64,000 nucleotides of DNA from an uncultured Eubacteriales bacterium (GTDB lineage Bacteria; Bacillota; Clostridia; Oscillospirales; CAG-272), in assembly GCA_934503195.1 (NCBI GenBank), contig CAKSVM010000003.1, positions 1 through 64,000 of the forward strand, given 5' to 3'. Shown in pieces: positions 26,084 through 35,251 of this stretch (the stretch's first letter is position 1; each line of letters opens with the position of its first letter). The position numbers were made by a program, and so were the translations under genes. The notes beneath the pieces are model-generated. The model saw only the letters and a program-made list of their open reading frames with translations. It made no database searches and had not been told where the DNA came from.

Positions 26084-28042
26084 TTATATGTTTGTTTTTC
26101 TGAACATCATCGTGCGGCCTTTTTCGGCGTGATAGCGGAGCTTTCCGCCGACACACTCGTACTCTTCGCCGCTCCAGACCTCGACATATTTTCCATCTTC
26201 TGGCATATTCAGCTCGCAATTTTCGCGAAGCGTCGTGTAGCTGCACACAAAATCCGAGGCGGCGGCGAGTCCGCCGCCGTTTTCATCGTAGATGAAGACG
26301 CCAGCGTCGCGCGCGATGTCGCGCCAGAGCCGACACGGGAGGCCGAGCGCGGCGTAAATGTTAGCTCCGGACTTCGCGACGGCGACATTTCCGTCTTTGT
26401 AGAACGCGATCGGCTCGCCGCCTTCGACGCGGAACATCGGCTCAATCGCCTTCGTAAAGCCGAATTCGACGTCGTCATAAACCGCGCGCGGGTCGTCGGA
26501 ACTGTACTTTTCGACACTCATGCCGACGAGCTTTGAAATCCGCGAAAAGTCAAAATGTCCATCTCCGTCGACGACGTCCGGCGCGTAAAGCCAGACCTTC
26601 GTTCCCGATTTTTTCCCGATAGCATCGCGTATTTCGGGCTCAATGTCGATCGAGTTGAGGAAGACATATAGCTTGTAATCGCGCTCGATTTTTCCAAAAT
26701 CGTTGAGGTTGAAATAATCATACGGTGCTCCGCAGCGATGCAGCTCATGCATATTTCGCCGCACAAGATTGGTGCAGAGCCTCGTCCCTTCCTTTATACA
26801 ATTAAATGACATCGGATCGACGAATACGGCGATTTCCGATACGGAATGCCGCTCACCCTTGGACATTTCGCTGAAAATCTTCATCTCGTACGTGAGTTCG
26901 GCCTCGTATTCCGGCGCGTTGTAATAGCCGCCGAAAAAGTCGAACCACCAGAACGCTGACTGTTTCGCGAGCGTGTTCGCCATCTCGCGGCGGAAAACTT
27001 CGCGGAATTCGTAAAAATTCTGATAACAATTCTTTAACATCACGCCGTTTTCGAGCGGAAACGCCGCGAGTTCGGTCCGATGATCGTCCTCGTGCAGGTA
27101 AAGTTTTCCATTCAACCTGATCGAATCGACCGCGTACTGGTACGAGCTGACGCCGTCGAGGTCGCGGCAATGCCCGTACGCCGTCGGGGAGTAGAGCATA
27201 TCGATGTCGGGCGACCGCCAGACCTTTTCATATGCGTTCGTGTTCCAATAGTTCTGATAATCAAGTATCACATAGCCGAAAAAGAGACCTAAAAGCTTCT
27301 CGTGCTTCAGAATTTCCTGCGCCGCCGCCGCGAATTCGCAGGCCAGATCGGCCGTCGCGTTGCACGCGAGTTCAAGATACCTGTACTCATCCGACGCCTT
27401 TTCGCGCAGCGACGACTCGCCAGCCTCCATAGACGCGATCGTCGGAGCGGGCACGTTCGGCTTTCCGATGATTTTTCTCCAGTTTTCGGTCAGTACATTG
27501 TGCGATCTGTCATATTTTGCTTCGTAAAGCGACATATCAAACCACTCATTTGAGCATCCGGCCGCGATGCTGTAGCCGAAAATCCGATCGCCGTACTTTT
27601 CCTCCGCATACGAAATCAAAGCCTTCAGATAGTCCGACGCCGAGCGCACGTATTCCTCGTCGAGCGCGGCCTCGGTGACGTGATGATAGCTGTCCGGCTC
27701 GTGCCCGGGATGCGATTTTGCCCACCATTCGGGCGTGTCGAGATGAATCATGACATTGAAATACGCGTCGGGCGCGAAGCGGCGGAACATCTCAAACTGC
27801 CGGTCAAACGCCGCGAAATCGTAGATCCCGTCGCCCTTCCAGACGCCGCCGAACAGCGAATACGGCGACCCGTTCGTGCAGAGCGACCCCGAAACGAGCA
27901 TCTGGCAGAGCCTGACGCCCGCGCGGGTCATCAGCGAAATGTTGTCAGGCTTCGGGCGGAACGAGCGAAAAGCCGCCGGAACGAGCTTTTCACCATTGAT
28001 TTCGATGAACGGAATGCCGTTTTCATAAATTATTTTTACCAT
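26084..28042 (-). CDS. Glycoside hydrolase, clan A barrel (GH42-like)
   Basis: 652-residue putative glycosidase. Residues ~20-420 look like a TIM barrel with VMIHLDTPEWW near residue 105, and a GH42-type C-terminal region follows. The candidate acid/base glutamate is in CSNEWFD (about residue 168) and the candidate nucleophile in YLHEDDHRT (about 320). SAFWWFDFFGGYYN resembles the barrel's strand 8. There is no signal peptide, so it is cytoplasmic and would act on imported oligosaccharides. It is upstream of lipoprotein 2 in the same transcript and divergent from an AraC regulator. The exact GH family is uncertain. Confidence 0.75.
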   Translation of the reverse strand: MVKIIYENGIPFIEINGEKLVPAAFRSFRPKPDNISLMTRAGVRLCQMLVSGSLCTNGSPYSLFGGVWKGDGIYDFAAFDRQFEMFRRFAPDAYFNVMIHLDTPEWWAKSHPGHEPDSYHHVTEAALDEEYVRSASDYLKALISYAEEKYGDRIFGYSIAAGCSNEWFDMSLYEAKYDRSHNVLTENWRKIIGKPNVPAPTIASMEAGESSLREKASDEYRYLELACNATADLACEFAAAAQEILKHEKLLGLFFGYVILDYQNYWNTNAYEKVWRSPDIDMLYSPTAYGHCRDLDGVSSYQYAVDSIRLNGKLYLHEDDHRTELAAFPLENGVMLKNCYQNFYEFREVFRREMANTLAKQSAFWWFDFFGGYYNAPEYEAELTYEMKIFSEMSKGERHSVSEIAVFVDPMSFNCIKEGTRLCTNLVRRNMHELHRCGAPYDYFNLNDFGKIERDYKLYVFLNSIDIEPEIRDAIGKKSGTKVWLYAPDVVDGDGHFDFSRISKLVGMSVEKYSSDDPRAVYDDVEFGFTKAIEPMFRVEGGEPIAFYKDGNVAVAKSGANIYAALGLPCRLWRDIARDAGVFIYDENGGGLAAASDFVCSYTTLRENCELNMPEDGKYVEVWSGEEYECVGGKLRYHAEKGRTMMFRKTNI

Positions 28043-28179
28043 AACGTGTTTTCCTCCAGAACTCTTTTTATCAATTATACCACCGCGTTCAGAAAAAGTA
28101 AATAAAAAATTTACGCCAAAAGATATAAAAATTACGCCTGTTTATGCTATAATTCATCTGTACGAAGGAGGAATCGAAA

Positions 28180-29016
28180 ATGAATTACGTTCATATGCTC
28201 GGCAATCTCGATGCGATTGTCGACGAAGACAGCTCTCATCGTCCCTTTTATATCAATGAAATCGGGCATTCTTCCCCGTCCGCCGGATCCGAATACCACA
28301 ACATCCTCTCGTCCGTCTACGCGATTCACTTCGTCGTCGCCGGACGCGGAACATATAATTTTCAGAACATCGACAACACGAAGGGATTCCTCATCGTCCC
28401 CGCCGAGCCGTATCATTTCGTCTTCGACAAAACCGACCCGTGGGAACATTACTGGATCGGCCTGCGCGGCCGCCTAGCGGGATCCACACTCGCCGAGCTT
28501 GGGATGCCAACGAAAAATCACGTTTTCGACTGCGATTGGTTTGACGAATTCATCCCCGAATTCCGGCGGATGATCTTCAAAAATCACGGCCGCAGCGACC
28601 CGCGCCTGCTGATGCTGAGCTTATTTTACCGCGTAATGGCGGCCTATTCGGGTCAGAAAACGACGCGCGCGGCCGAAAATCGTCCCGACCGCTACGCGAT
28701 CGCCGCGAAACGCTTCATCGAAACCTCCTACGCCGACGATCTGAGCGTCGCCGACATCGCGCGCTACGTCAGCGTTTCGCCGAAATATCTGGAAAAGCTT
28801 TTTCGTCAGAAATTCGGCGTCGCACCGAAGACATACATAGCCGAAACGCGCATCCGCGCCGCGAAGCTTCTGCTCGAATCAACCGAGCTTTCGGTGACCG
28901 AAATCGCGCATTCGGTCGGTTTTTCCGAACAGACCTACTTCTCAAACGTCTTCCGCGGGAGCGTCGGACTCTCGCCGTCGGCCTACCGGAAGGCCAGAAA
29001 TGTAAATATTATGTAA
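28180..29016 (+). CDS. AraC-family transcriptional regulator
   Basis: 278 residues, with an N-terminal AraC ligand-binding cupin (VYAIHFVVAGRGTYNF, WEHYWIGLRG) and a C-terminal double HTH (LSVADIARYVSVSPKYLEKLFRQKFG and LSVTEIAHSVGFSEQTYFSNVFRG). The WxHYWIGLRG stretch recurs as DPWYYIWIGMTG in the regulator at 34311, so they belong to one subfamily. It is divergent from the GH42-like gene and is probably the activator of the glycosidase-lipoprotein operon. A TATAAT at 28148-28153 is the likely -10; AAGGAGG precedes the ATG. Confidence 0.92.
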   Translation: MNYVHMLGNLDAIVDEDSSHRPFYINEIGHSSPSAGSEYHNILSSVYAIHFVVAGRGTYNFQNIDNTKGFLIVPAEPYHFVFDKTDPWEHYWIGLRGRLAGSTLAELGMPTKNHVFDCDWFDEFIPEFRRMIFKNHGRSDPRLLMLSLFYRVMAAYSGQKTTRAAENRPDRYAIAAKRFIETSYADDLSVADIARYVSVSPKYLEKLFRQKFGVAPKTYIAETRIRAAKLLLESTELSVTEIAHSVGFSEQTYFSNVFRGSVGLSPSAYRKARNVNIM

Positions 29017-29031
29017 ATTTGTTCTATCCTC

Positions 29032-29060
29032 TTGACGCGGAGACCAATCTGCGCTATAAT
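29032..29060 (+). promoter_or_regulatory. Promoter of yhaM
   Basis: TTGACG (29032-29037), 17-bp spacer, TATAAT (29055-29060). Confidence 0.8.
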
Positions 29061-29089
29061 ATAGGGAAGAAAAATTTCAGGAGTACAAA

Positions 29090-30049
29090 ATGCTTTATAA
29101 TGTGTTAATAGAAGATTTAACAAATGGCAATGAAATCGAGGGCTTCTATCTGCTAAAGGACGCCGTGATCAAGACTTCGGCATCCGGAAAATCCTTTCTC
29201 GCCGGAACGATCTCTGACATGAGCGGCTCGATTGATATTAAGGTCTGGGATTATTCCGGCCCGATCGGCGCGGATCAGACCTTCAACGGAAAAGTAATCA
29301 AAATCCGCGGCACTGTTTCGGAATTCAAGGGGAATCTTCAGGTGATTGTGACCAATATTCGTCTTGCCGCGTCGACCGATACATACGATCTGACAAAACT
29401 TGTCCAGACCGCGCCGATCGACCGCGATAAACGAATTGAAGAAGTCGTTTCGTTCATCGACTCAATTACCGATCCCGACTACAAAAAGCTCGCCTCTACG
29501 ATTTTTGAACGTCATCGTGAGCAGTTCACATCGGTTCCGGCCGCGAAATCGATGCACCACAGCTTCATTTCGGGACTTTTGATGCACACGTCGAATATGC
29601 TCCGCGCCGCCGATTTCCTCGCCGACCTATACTACGAGGTCATCGACCGCAGCCTTCTGATGGCCGGAACGCTCCTCCACGACGTCGCGAAGATCTACGA
29701 GTTCAGTTTTTCTGATCTTGGACTCGTAAAGGACTATTCTACAAAAGGCCAACTTCTTGGTCATCTCGTTATGGGCGCGAACGAAGTCGCTGAAACCGCC
29801 AAAGAACTTGAAATTCCGGAGGAAAAATCGGTGCTTTTGCAGCATTTGCTGCTCTCGCACCACGGCGAACCCGAATTCGGCGCGGCAGTCAGACCGATGT
29901 GCGCCGAGGCTGAGTTGCTCTCATACATCGACAACATCGACTCGCGAATGGAAATCTACGCCGAAAATCTCCCTGACGTCCCGGTCGGTGGATTCAGCCA
30001 GCGGATCATCGCGCTCGACAAAAAGATACATAACCACGGGCTATCGTAA
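29090..30049 (+). CDS. yhaM: 3'-5' exoribonuclease YhaM family
   Basis: 319 residues, with an N-terminal OB-fold nucleic-acid binding domain (~15-100, IKVWDY and KGNLQVIV) and a C-terminal HD metal-dependent phosphohydrolase domain. Metal ligands are HH at 156-157, the HD dipeptide in LLHDVAK at 197-198 and LSHHGEPEFG. This is the YhaM architecture, a 3'-5' exonuclease that trims mRNA 3' ends in Bacillota. It is a single-gene unit with its own promoter and a terminator shared with the convergent DUF5054-like gene. Confidence 0.93.
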   Translation: MLYNVLIEDLTNGNEIEGFYLLKDAVIKTSASGKSFLAGTISDMSGSIDIKVWDYSGPIGADQTFNGKVIKIRGTVSEFKGNLQVIVTNIRLAASTDTYDLTKLVQTAPIDRDKRIEEVVSFIDSITDPDYKKLASTIFERHREQFTSVPAAKSMHHSFISGLLMHTSNMLRAADFLADLYYEVIDRSLLMAGTLLHDVAKIYEFSFSDLGLVKDYSTKGQLLGHLVMGANEVAETAKELEIPEEKSVLLQHLLLSHHGEPEFGAAVRPMCAEAELLSYIDNIDSRMEIYAENLPDVPVGGFSQRIIALDKKIHNHGLS

Positions 30050-30083
30050 CAAAAAATCCTCTCGAAAGAGAGGATTTTTTGTT
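30048..30083. terminator. Bidirectional terminator after yhaM
   Basis: AACAAAAAATCCTCTC gaaa followed by the exact complement; A and T tracts serve both strands. Confidence 0.88.
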
Positions 30084-30097
30084 GATTTAAGAGATTT

Positions 30098-31972
30098 TTA
30101 CTTCAGAATGAATCTGAAACGCGCGTCCTCGTCGTACCAGAACGGGAAATTCGTGTTCCACTGGTTGTCGTAGAGGCAGAATCTGAGGTCGTCGCCCTCG
30201 CGCGGAAGGCGGTTCGGGTAGTTCCAGAGTCCGCCGCCGAAGGTCAGGAGCGCGCAGTCGAGCGATTCGATTTCAAGCCCGCCGACCCGCGCGCCGTAAT
30301 CGGTTCCGTGGAAAACGCGTCCGCCGTTCCGCACGACGTCGCGCGGATCGACCCAGATTCCGAGCTTCCGCACTGAAATTTCGCCTTCGCCGCCGTCAAA
30401 ATTCAGCCACATTCCCTCGGGAATCCGCGACGCCGGCTTGTCGTACCACGCGAAATCAGCGGCGAGCGAATCGCCCAGAGGCGTCAGTTTCAGCGTAAAG
30501 CGCGCCGGACAGCCGTATTTTTCGTGCAGCTCCGGCTCCGGAGACATATGGCAGACGACCGATTCACCAAGTCTGTAAAGCTTATCGACGTGAATTCCCG
30601 TCAATATGTGCGGATTTGGCGATTCGTCAAGGCCGAGTTTTGTAAAATCGTCATAACCCCACTGAATTTTCTGGCGGAAATACTGCTCGCCAAACCGCAT
30701 CGTGTCGGCGTGACTGAAGACCTCATATTCGAAGCGGAAGAGCCGCCGCCATATTTCGCAGATCGGCGAACCATGCTTTCCGAGACCGATGACCGCGCCG
30801 TCGTTGCCAATCGTCAGCCGGAAATCGCCGAGTCCGAAGGGCTTTCCGACCTCGATCCGGTTGACCGTCACGGGCGGAAGCGTCGATTTCCACTCCTTCG
30901 TCAGATTCGACGCGCGGACGTCGAAGTCGGCGTCGAGCTGCGAAGCTGCCGCGTTTATGTAGTCGCGCTGCTCGCGCCACGAAAGCTCGCACTTGTCGTA
31001 TTTTCCGCTCTTTCTCGCGAGTTCGAAATCCTCGCGGCGATAATTTCCGTCATCATTTATGTATTTTTTTCCGCAAAGCCCGCAGGTATGCTCGGCGACC
31101 TTGAGAAGCTCGGAATAGACAATTTCGCGCTGACTCTTCGGAAGCTCAGCCGCGTATCTGAGCATCGCGCGGTAGGCCATCTGCTTTCGCGGATCGGCTT
31201 GATATCCATGCGCCCAGCTGTCGCCGATTTCACTGTCAATCACGGGCAGCGCGGGATTTGCTTTCAACAGAATCTCCGCGACCTCGTTGAGATTCGTCGA
31301 ACGGATCTTCGCTCCCGGATATTTCGCGTGAAGATCGTCATAAAACGCCTTGATATCCTCAGGCGTCTGCGGGCCGAGATTGTCTCCGGTCATCGCGAAA
31401 CATAGTATTTTATCGGTTCCGGGGAGCTCGGTTATGCCGCCGTAGCTCTTGTCGTAGATTACGATTATGTCGCTGTCTCCGCACCGCCATCTGAAAATCG
31501 GCGGCACATCCGGGAGTGCGCTGACGCCGTTGACGCCGATGTGGACGAGCTTTACCCCTGCCTTCGCAAGGAGCGGAACCGCCGCTTTTGTGAATCCCGG
31601 GACGTCGGTCGACTTCGCGGCGATTGTTTTCTTTCCGAACCGTTCGTCGAGTTTTTTCGAAATGCTCAGCCCGTACTCGTAGAGCGGCGCGTCGGCCATT
31701 TCGACGTGCATCGTGAAGGGCAGCGCGTGCCACGCGATCAGCCCGTCGGCGATCGCTTTTTCCATCCGCGCGGCGTCCGGCGACTTTTCGAGGAAGCGCG
31801 CGATCAGCCATGATCCGGTAGTCCAGACAAAATTTTCCTCCTCATCGCGCATTTCTTCGGCGAGATCGAGCGCGTGCGGGATGAATTCCTCCATGTAACG
31901 CCGCTCTACAACTGACGCGAAATCGGTATAACCGAGGTCAAGGTGGGTTTTGAAGATTACAAGAATTTCCAT
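30098..31972 (-). CDS. DUF5054-like glycosidase (GH38-type N-terminal fold)
   Basis: 624-residue protein that opens EILVIFKTHLDLGYTDF, the strand-loop pattern that in GH38 alpha-mannosidases holds the zinc-binding H-x-D. ENFVWTTGSWLI, HALPFTMHVEMAD and KSTDVPGFTKAAVPLLAKAG keep the usual order of GH38-like blocks. DSEIGDSWAHGYQADPRK further on is characteristic of the DUF5054 group. The C-terminal half looks beta-rich. No signal peptide, so it is cytoplasmic. It is a lone gene with no transporter; glycan deconstruction is the likely role but the substrate is unknown. The assignment is from recalled family patterns. Confidence 0.7.
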   Translation of the reverse strand: MEILVIFKTHLDLGYTDFASVVERRYMEEFIPHALDLAEEMRDEEENFVWTTGSWLIARFLEKSPDAARMEKAIADGLIAWHALPFTMHVEMADAPLYEYGLSISKKLDERFGKKTIAAKSTDVPGFTKAAVPLLAKAGVKLVHIGVNGVSALPDVPPIFRWRCGDSDIIVIYDKSYGGITELPGTDKILCFAMTGDNLGPQTPEDIKAFYDDLHAKYPGAKIRSTNLNEVAEILLKANPALPVIDSEIGDSWAHGYQADPRKQMAYRAMLRYAAELPKSQREIVYSELLKVAEHTCGLCGKKYINDDGNYRREDFELARKSGKYDKCELSWREQRDYINAAASQLDADFDVRASNLTKEWKSTLPPVTVNRIEVGKPFGLGDFRLTIGNDGAVIGLGKHGSPICEIWRRLFRFEYEVFSHADTMRFGEQYFRQKIQWGYDDFTKLGLDESPNPHILTGIHVDKLYRLGESVVCHMSPEPELHEKYGCPARFTLKLTPLGDSLAADFAWYDKPASRIPEGMWLNFDGGEGEISVRKLGIWVDPRDVVRNGGRVFHGTDYGARVGGLEIESLDCALLTFGGGLWNYPNRLPREGDDLRFCLYDNQWNTNFPFWYDEDARFRFILK

Positions 31973-32113
31973 TTATAACTCCTTTTTATTCGTTTTCTTC
32001 ATTATATCATATCGCGCCGGAATTTGCAATGAACTTTTCGAATTTTTCGCTGTAATAATCGAATTTCCGTGAAAATTTTACAATAGGTTCACAATTTGAA
32101 TCATATGATATGC

Positions 32114-32119
32114 TATAAT
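32114..32119 (+). promoter_or_regulatory. -10 box of the mscS-like gene
   Basis: TATAAT with a weak -35. It lies downstream of an in-frame ATG at 32096, which argues for the later TTG start. Confidence 0.6.
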
Positions 32120-32149
32120 GGAGTCATTAAATTATCAGGAGATGTTATT

Positions 32150-32977
32150 TTGGACTGGGAAAAGGTACTTCAGGAAATTATCAATTGGCTTACGACCGCG
32201 GGCGTAAAAGCCGTCATCGCGCTCATTCTGCTCGTGATTTCGTTCAAAATCATCAATACGGTCGCGAAAAAAGTCGAAAAAGCCTGTGAAAAACGCTGTG
32301 CCACGAACTCGAAATTTGACAAAACCCTCACCCGCACGCTCGGAAACGTAACGAAGATCGGCCTCAAAATCGTCGTCTGCGCGGCGATCGTCGGCTACCT
32401 CGGACTCGACACGAGCGGAATCACCGCGCTCATCGCGTCGCTCGGCGTCGGCGTCGGCCTCGCGGTCAACGGAACGATGTCAAACCTCGCCGGCGGCGTG
32501 CTTCTACTCTTCACGCGCCCCTTCAAGGACGACGATTTCATCGAGGCCTGCGGTTATTCAGGAACTGTAGAGGACATTTTCATCTGCAACACGAAGATCA
32601 TCACGCCCGATAACAAGGTAGTTTACATACCGAACGGCAAACTTTCGACGAGCGAAGTCGTAAACTATTCCGAAAAGCCGATAAGACGAGTCGATCTCAC
32701 TTTCTCGGTCTCGTATTCGACTGATTTCGAAGCGGCAAAATCGGTCATTCTCCAGCTCTGCGACAAGCATGACCTCGTGCTGAAGGATCCCGCGCCGACA
32801 ATCCGCGTCAGCGCGCATTCGGCAAGCAGCATCGACATCGTCACGCGCGCTTGGTGCAACAACGCCGATTATTGGACGGTCTATTTCGACCTTCTCGAAG
32901 CCGTCAAGAAGGCCTTCGACAAAGCCGGCATCGAAATTCCCTTCAATCAGCTCGACGTACACGTCAAGAACGACTGA
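32150..32977 (+). CDS. Small-conductance mechanosensitive channel, MscS family
   Basis: Osmotic-shock release channel in the cytoplasmic membrane, 275 residues. Two N-terminal helices are followed by the pore helix GLDTSGITALIASLGVGVGLAVNGTMSNLAGGVLLLFTRPF, with the Gly/Ala packing typical of TM3, then the beta domain (GTVEDIFICNTKI, VYIPNGKLSTSEVVNYS) and the alpha/beta C-terminal domain. I chose TTG at 32150: it has AGGAG 9 bp upstream and is downstream of the promoter. It shares a bidirectional terminator with the gene converging on it. Confidence 0.93.
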   Translation: MDWEKVLQEIINWLTTAGVKAVIALILLVISFKIINTVAKKVEKACEKRCATNSKFDKTLTRTLGNVTKIGLKIVVCAAIVGYLGLDTSGITALIASLGVGVGLAVNGTMSNLAGGVLLLFTRPFKDDDFIEACGYSGTVEDIFICNTKIITPDNKVVYIPNGKLSTSEVVNYSEKPIRRVDLTFSVSYSTDFEAAKSVILQLCDKHDLVLKDPAPTIRVSAHSASSIDIVTRAWCNNADYWTVYFDLLEAVKKAFDKAGIEIPFNQLDVHVKND

Positions 32978-32994
32978 AATTTCATTTGAATATA

Positions 32995-33023
32995 CAAAAA
33001 TCCCGCAATTTGCGGGATTTTTG
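32995..33023. terminator. Bidirectional terminator
   Basis: CAAAAATCCCGCA-att-TGCGGGATTTTTG, symmetrical, between convergent genes. Confidence 0.87.
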
Positions 33024-33027
33024 TTGT

Positions 33028-34230
33028 CTATTTTATTATTCCGTAAACCTTCATCAGAGCCTTGCGCTTTTTCGCCACCGACAAGCTTTCGGACGCCGAA
33101 CTGTTCTTCGTCCGAAGCTCGGCCGCGTACGAGATCAGACGATGTGCCCAGCCAACCGGAAGCAGAATCGGATACGCCTTCACATAGCGATATTTCCCTG
33201 ACATATATTCAAAGTTTGGGAATAAACTTTTTACAATTCCGGGGTTTTCGCCCGTCCGCTCAGCGCGAACCGCCGTCAGCACCGCCGTCGACGAATGCAG
33301 ACGCGAAAGCGAATCCGCACCGTAAACGCCGCCCTCGAACATATCATCGAGCATCGGCAGTTCGTCGGCTTCGTCAACCATTTTCTGCCATACGCGCGGC
33401 AGATCGAATTCAAATCCGAGCCTTGTCGTCGCGATTCTGAACTGCGCCGCCGCGAACTTGTCCGCGCGAACCGACGAAAGCTGACTTAAGAGCAGTTCCC
33501 AGTCGATTTCGGCCGCGTATTCCCGCCCCCAGAACGCGATGTCGCAGGTCTGGCGGATTCCGACTCCGCAGTAAAGAAAATGCTTGAACGAATGAAGTAT
33601 TAAATAAAGCATATGCTCATGCGCCGGCAACGAGAAAATTCCGCCGATTTCGCGGCGTTTTTTGTGAATATCCACAAAAAATCTGTTAAAATCCTCGGGC
33701 GCGCCTTCGCTCGAATCGAAAAGCGAGCGGTGAAGTTCGACATAAAGGAACTCATTTTTGTAGGTCATCTCGTCCGCGACCTCGTTTTCGGGAATTTCCC
33801 CGGCGAGTCCGGCCTCGACAAGCACCGAACGGCATTCGGCAAGCTCGTCGTCCGAGACGAAAATATCGTCGTCCGCGCTCACGCGATGATCCGGCATCGG
33901 ATACAAACGACTGCAAAGCCGCCCCTTCACGACGAGCGGATGCAGATTTTTTTCGCGAAATTTCGCGTAAAGCCGCTCAAAATCGACGCTTTTCGCAGTC
34001 TGACGGACGACTGCCGCGATAGTTCGCTTCTTCAAATATTCAAATAACGCCTTTTCCGCGATCAGCGACTCGTTTTTCCGGACCGACTCAAAGATTATCG
34101 GCAGCAAAAGCTGGCTGTCGGCGAGCGAAAAAATCGCTTTCCACTCCTCGACGGAGAATTTTTCCGTGTATTCGCCGCCGTGCAGCGCATATTGTAAAAT
34201 ATTTATGAACGTCTCATCTGTGCGAGTCAT
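33028..34230 (-). CDS. Uncharacterised nucleotidyltransferase-fold protein (PF14907-like)
   Basis: 400 residues. The recognisable block is LHPLVVKGRLCSRLYP followed by HRVSADDDIFV, the pattern (K-G, then R and D-x-D) of the uncharacterised nucleotidyltransferase family often seen with surface-polysaccharide or peptide-modification loci. LHRSLFDSS and HEHMLYLILHSFKHFL are further family blocks. Here it stands alone between an MscS gene and an AraC regulator, so the acceptor substrate is unknown. No signal peptide or membrane helix. Confidence 0.75.
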   Translation of the reverse strand: MTRTDETFINILQYALHGGEYTEKFSVEEWKAIFSLADSQLLLPIIFESVRKNESLIAEKALFEYLKKRTIAAVVRQTAKSVDFERLYAKFREKNLHPLVVKGRLCSRLYPMPDHRVSADDDIFVSDDELAECRSVLVEAGLAGEIPENEVADEMTYKNEFLYVELHRSLFDSSEGAPEDFNRFFVDIHKKRREIGGIFSLPAHEHMLYLILHSFKHFLYCGVGIRQTCDIAFWGREYAAEIDWELLLSQLSSVRADKFAAAQFRIATTRLGFEFDLPRVWQKMVDEADELPMLDDMFEGGVYGADSLSRLHSSTAVLTAVRAERTGENPGIVKSLFPNFEYMSGKYRYVKAYPILLPVGWAHRLISYAAELRTKNSSASESLSVAKKRKALMKVYGIIK

Positions 34231-34310
34231 GTGCGTCCCCCCTTACAAAAACTACTTTTATTATAACATATTTGTCGCGGGAATGCAAGACTTTCAGAGA
34301 AAAAAATAAG

Positions 34311-35114
34311 TCAATCGGATTTTTTCGCCCTCAGACGCTCTCCCGAAGGCGGTTCTCCGAACCTTTTCTTGTACATTTTGGAAAAATTCGCCACATCAGT
34401 GTACCCGGTCAGCTCTGCCGCGCGCGCTACATTGAAGCCGGAACGCAGAAACCGCCTAGCGTTGTCCAGTTTTACATTGGTAATATATTCCTTCACGCTG
34501 CAACCGTTTTCGCTCTTAAAAACCTCGACGAGATAATGGCGGTCGATGTGCAGTGCCTCGGCGAGCTGCTCGACCGAAATTTTACGATAGTAGTACTGAT
34601 TTATGTAATTCCGCGCCCGCTCGGCGTACTCGCGCCCCTTCGGCATCCTCGAAATGCTCCGCCGCTTCGACCAGAGCGATGAAAGCAGCAGAAACGCCTT
34701 TCCGGCCAGAAATTCCTCGCGGCCGATCGAAAATTCGCGGCAATCGAGCATCGTTGTGAAGAGATTAGGATCGTCGATCGGCACAACGTCTCCGAATTCG
34801 CCGAATCGCGCCGCGAGTTCGCCCGTCATACCTATCCAGATGTAGTACCACGGGTCGTCGACGTCGGCGATGTACTCGGTTTCCTCGCCCGGGCGGATCA
34901 CGAAACAGTTCCCGGCGGCGATTTCGTACTTCCCGCGCGGGCATTCGTAGGTACCCTTCCCCGAAAAAACGTAGTGGATCAGCCAGCAATTTCGCACGCG
35001 CTTTGTAGAAATATGCCCCGGCAGGCAGGCTTCGTCGCCGCACCTGACCGGATTCAGGTCGCGGAATCCGCGGTCAGCGAGCGGAATCTCGCGCGTTACA
35101 ATTGTCACGTCCAT
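34311..35114 (-). CDS. AraC-family transcriptional regulator
   Basis: 267 residues: cupin sensing half (CWLIHYVFSGKGTYE, DPWYYIWIGMTG) and C-terminal double HTH (ISVEQLAEALHIDRHYLVEVFKSE, FNVARAAELTGYTDVANFSKMYKKRFG). It is divergent from lipoprotein 3, which it most probably controls; 137 bp separate the two starts. The cupin half is similar to the regulator at 28180, so both may sense related glycans. Its own -10 TATAAT is at 35136-35141 on the minus strand. Confidence 0.92.
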   Translation of the reverse strand: MDVTIVTREIPLADRGFRDLNPVRCGDEACLPGHISTKRVRNCWLIHYVFSGKGTYECPRGKYEIAAGNCFVIRPGEETEYIADVDDPWYYIWIGMTGELAARFGEFGDVVPIDDPNLFTTMLDCREFSIGREEFLAGKAFLLLSSLWSKRRSISRMPKGREYAERARNYINQYYYRKISVEQLAEALHIDRHYLVEVFKSENGCSVKEYITNVKLDNARRFLRSGFNVARAAELTGYTDVANFSKMYKKRFGEPPSGERLRAKKSD

Positions 35115-35165
35115 ATTCTCACCTTCTTTACTTACATTATACCATAAAAAGCTTACATTTTGCTA

Positions 35166-35194
35166 TTGACATTTCGCACAAATCGTGATATAAT
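35166..35194 (+). promoter_or_regulatory. Promoter of lipoprotein 3
   Basis: TTGACA (35166-35171), 17-bp spacer, TATAAT (35189-35194). Confidence 0.83.
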
Positions 35195-35251
35195 AATCAA
35201 GTAAGATTCTCCGCTGCATCAAAATTTCACAAAAAGGAACAGGTTAAAGAA

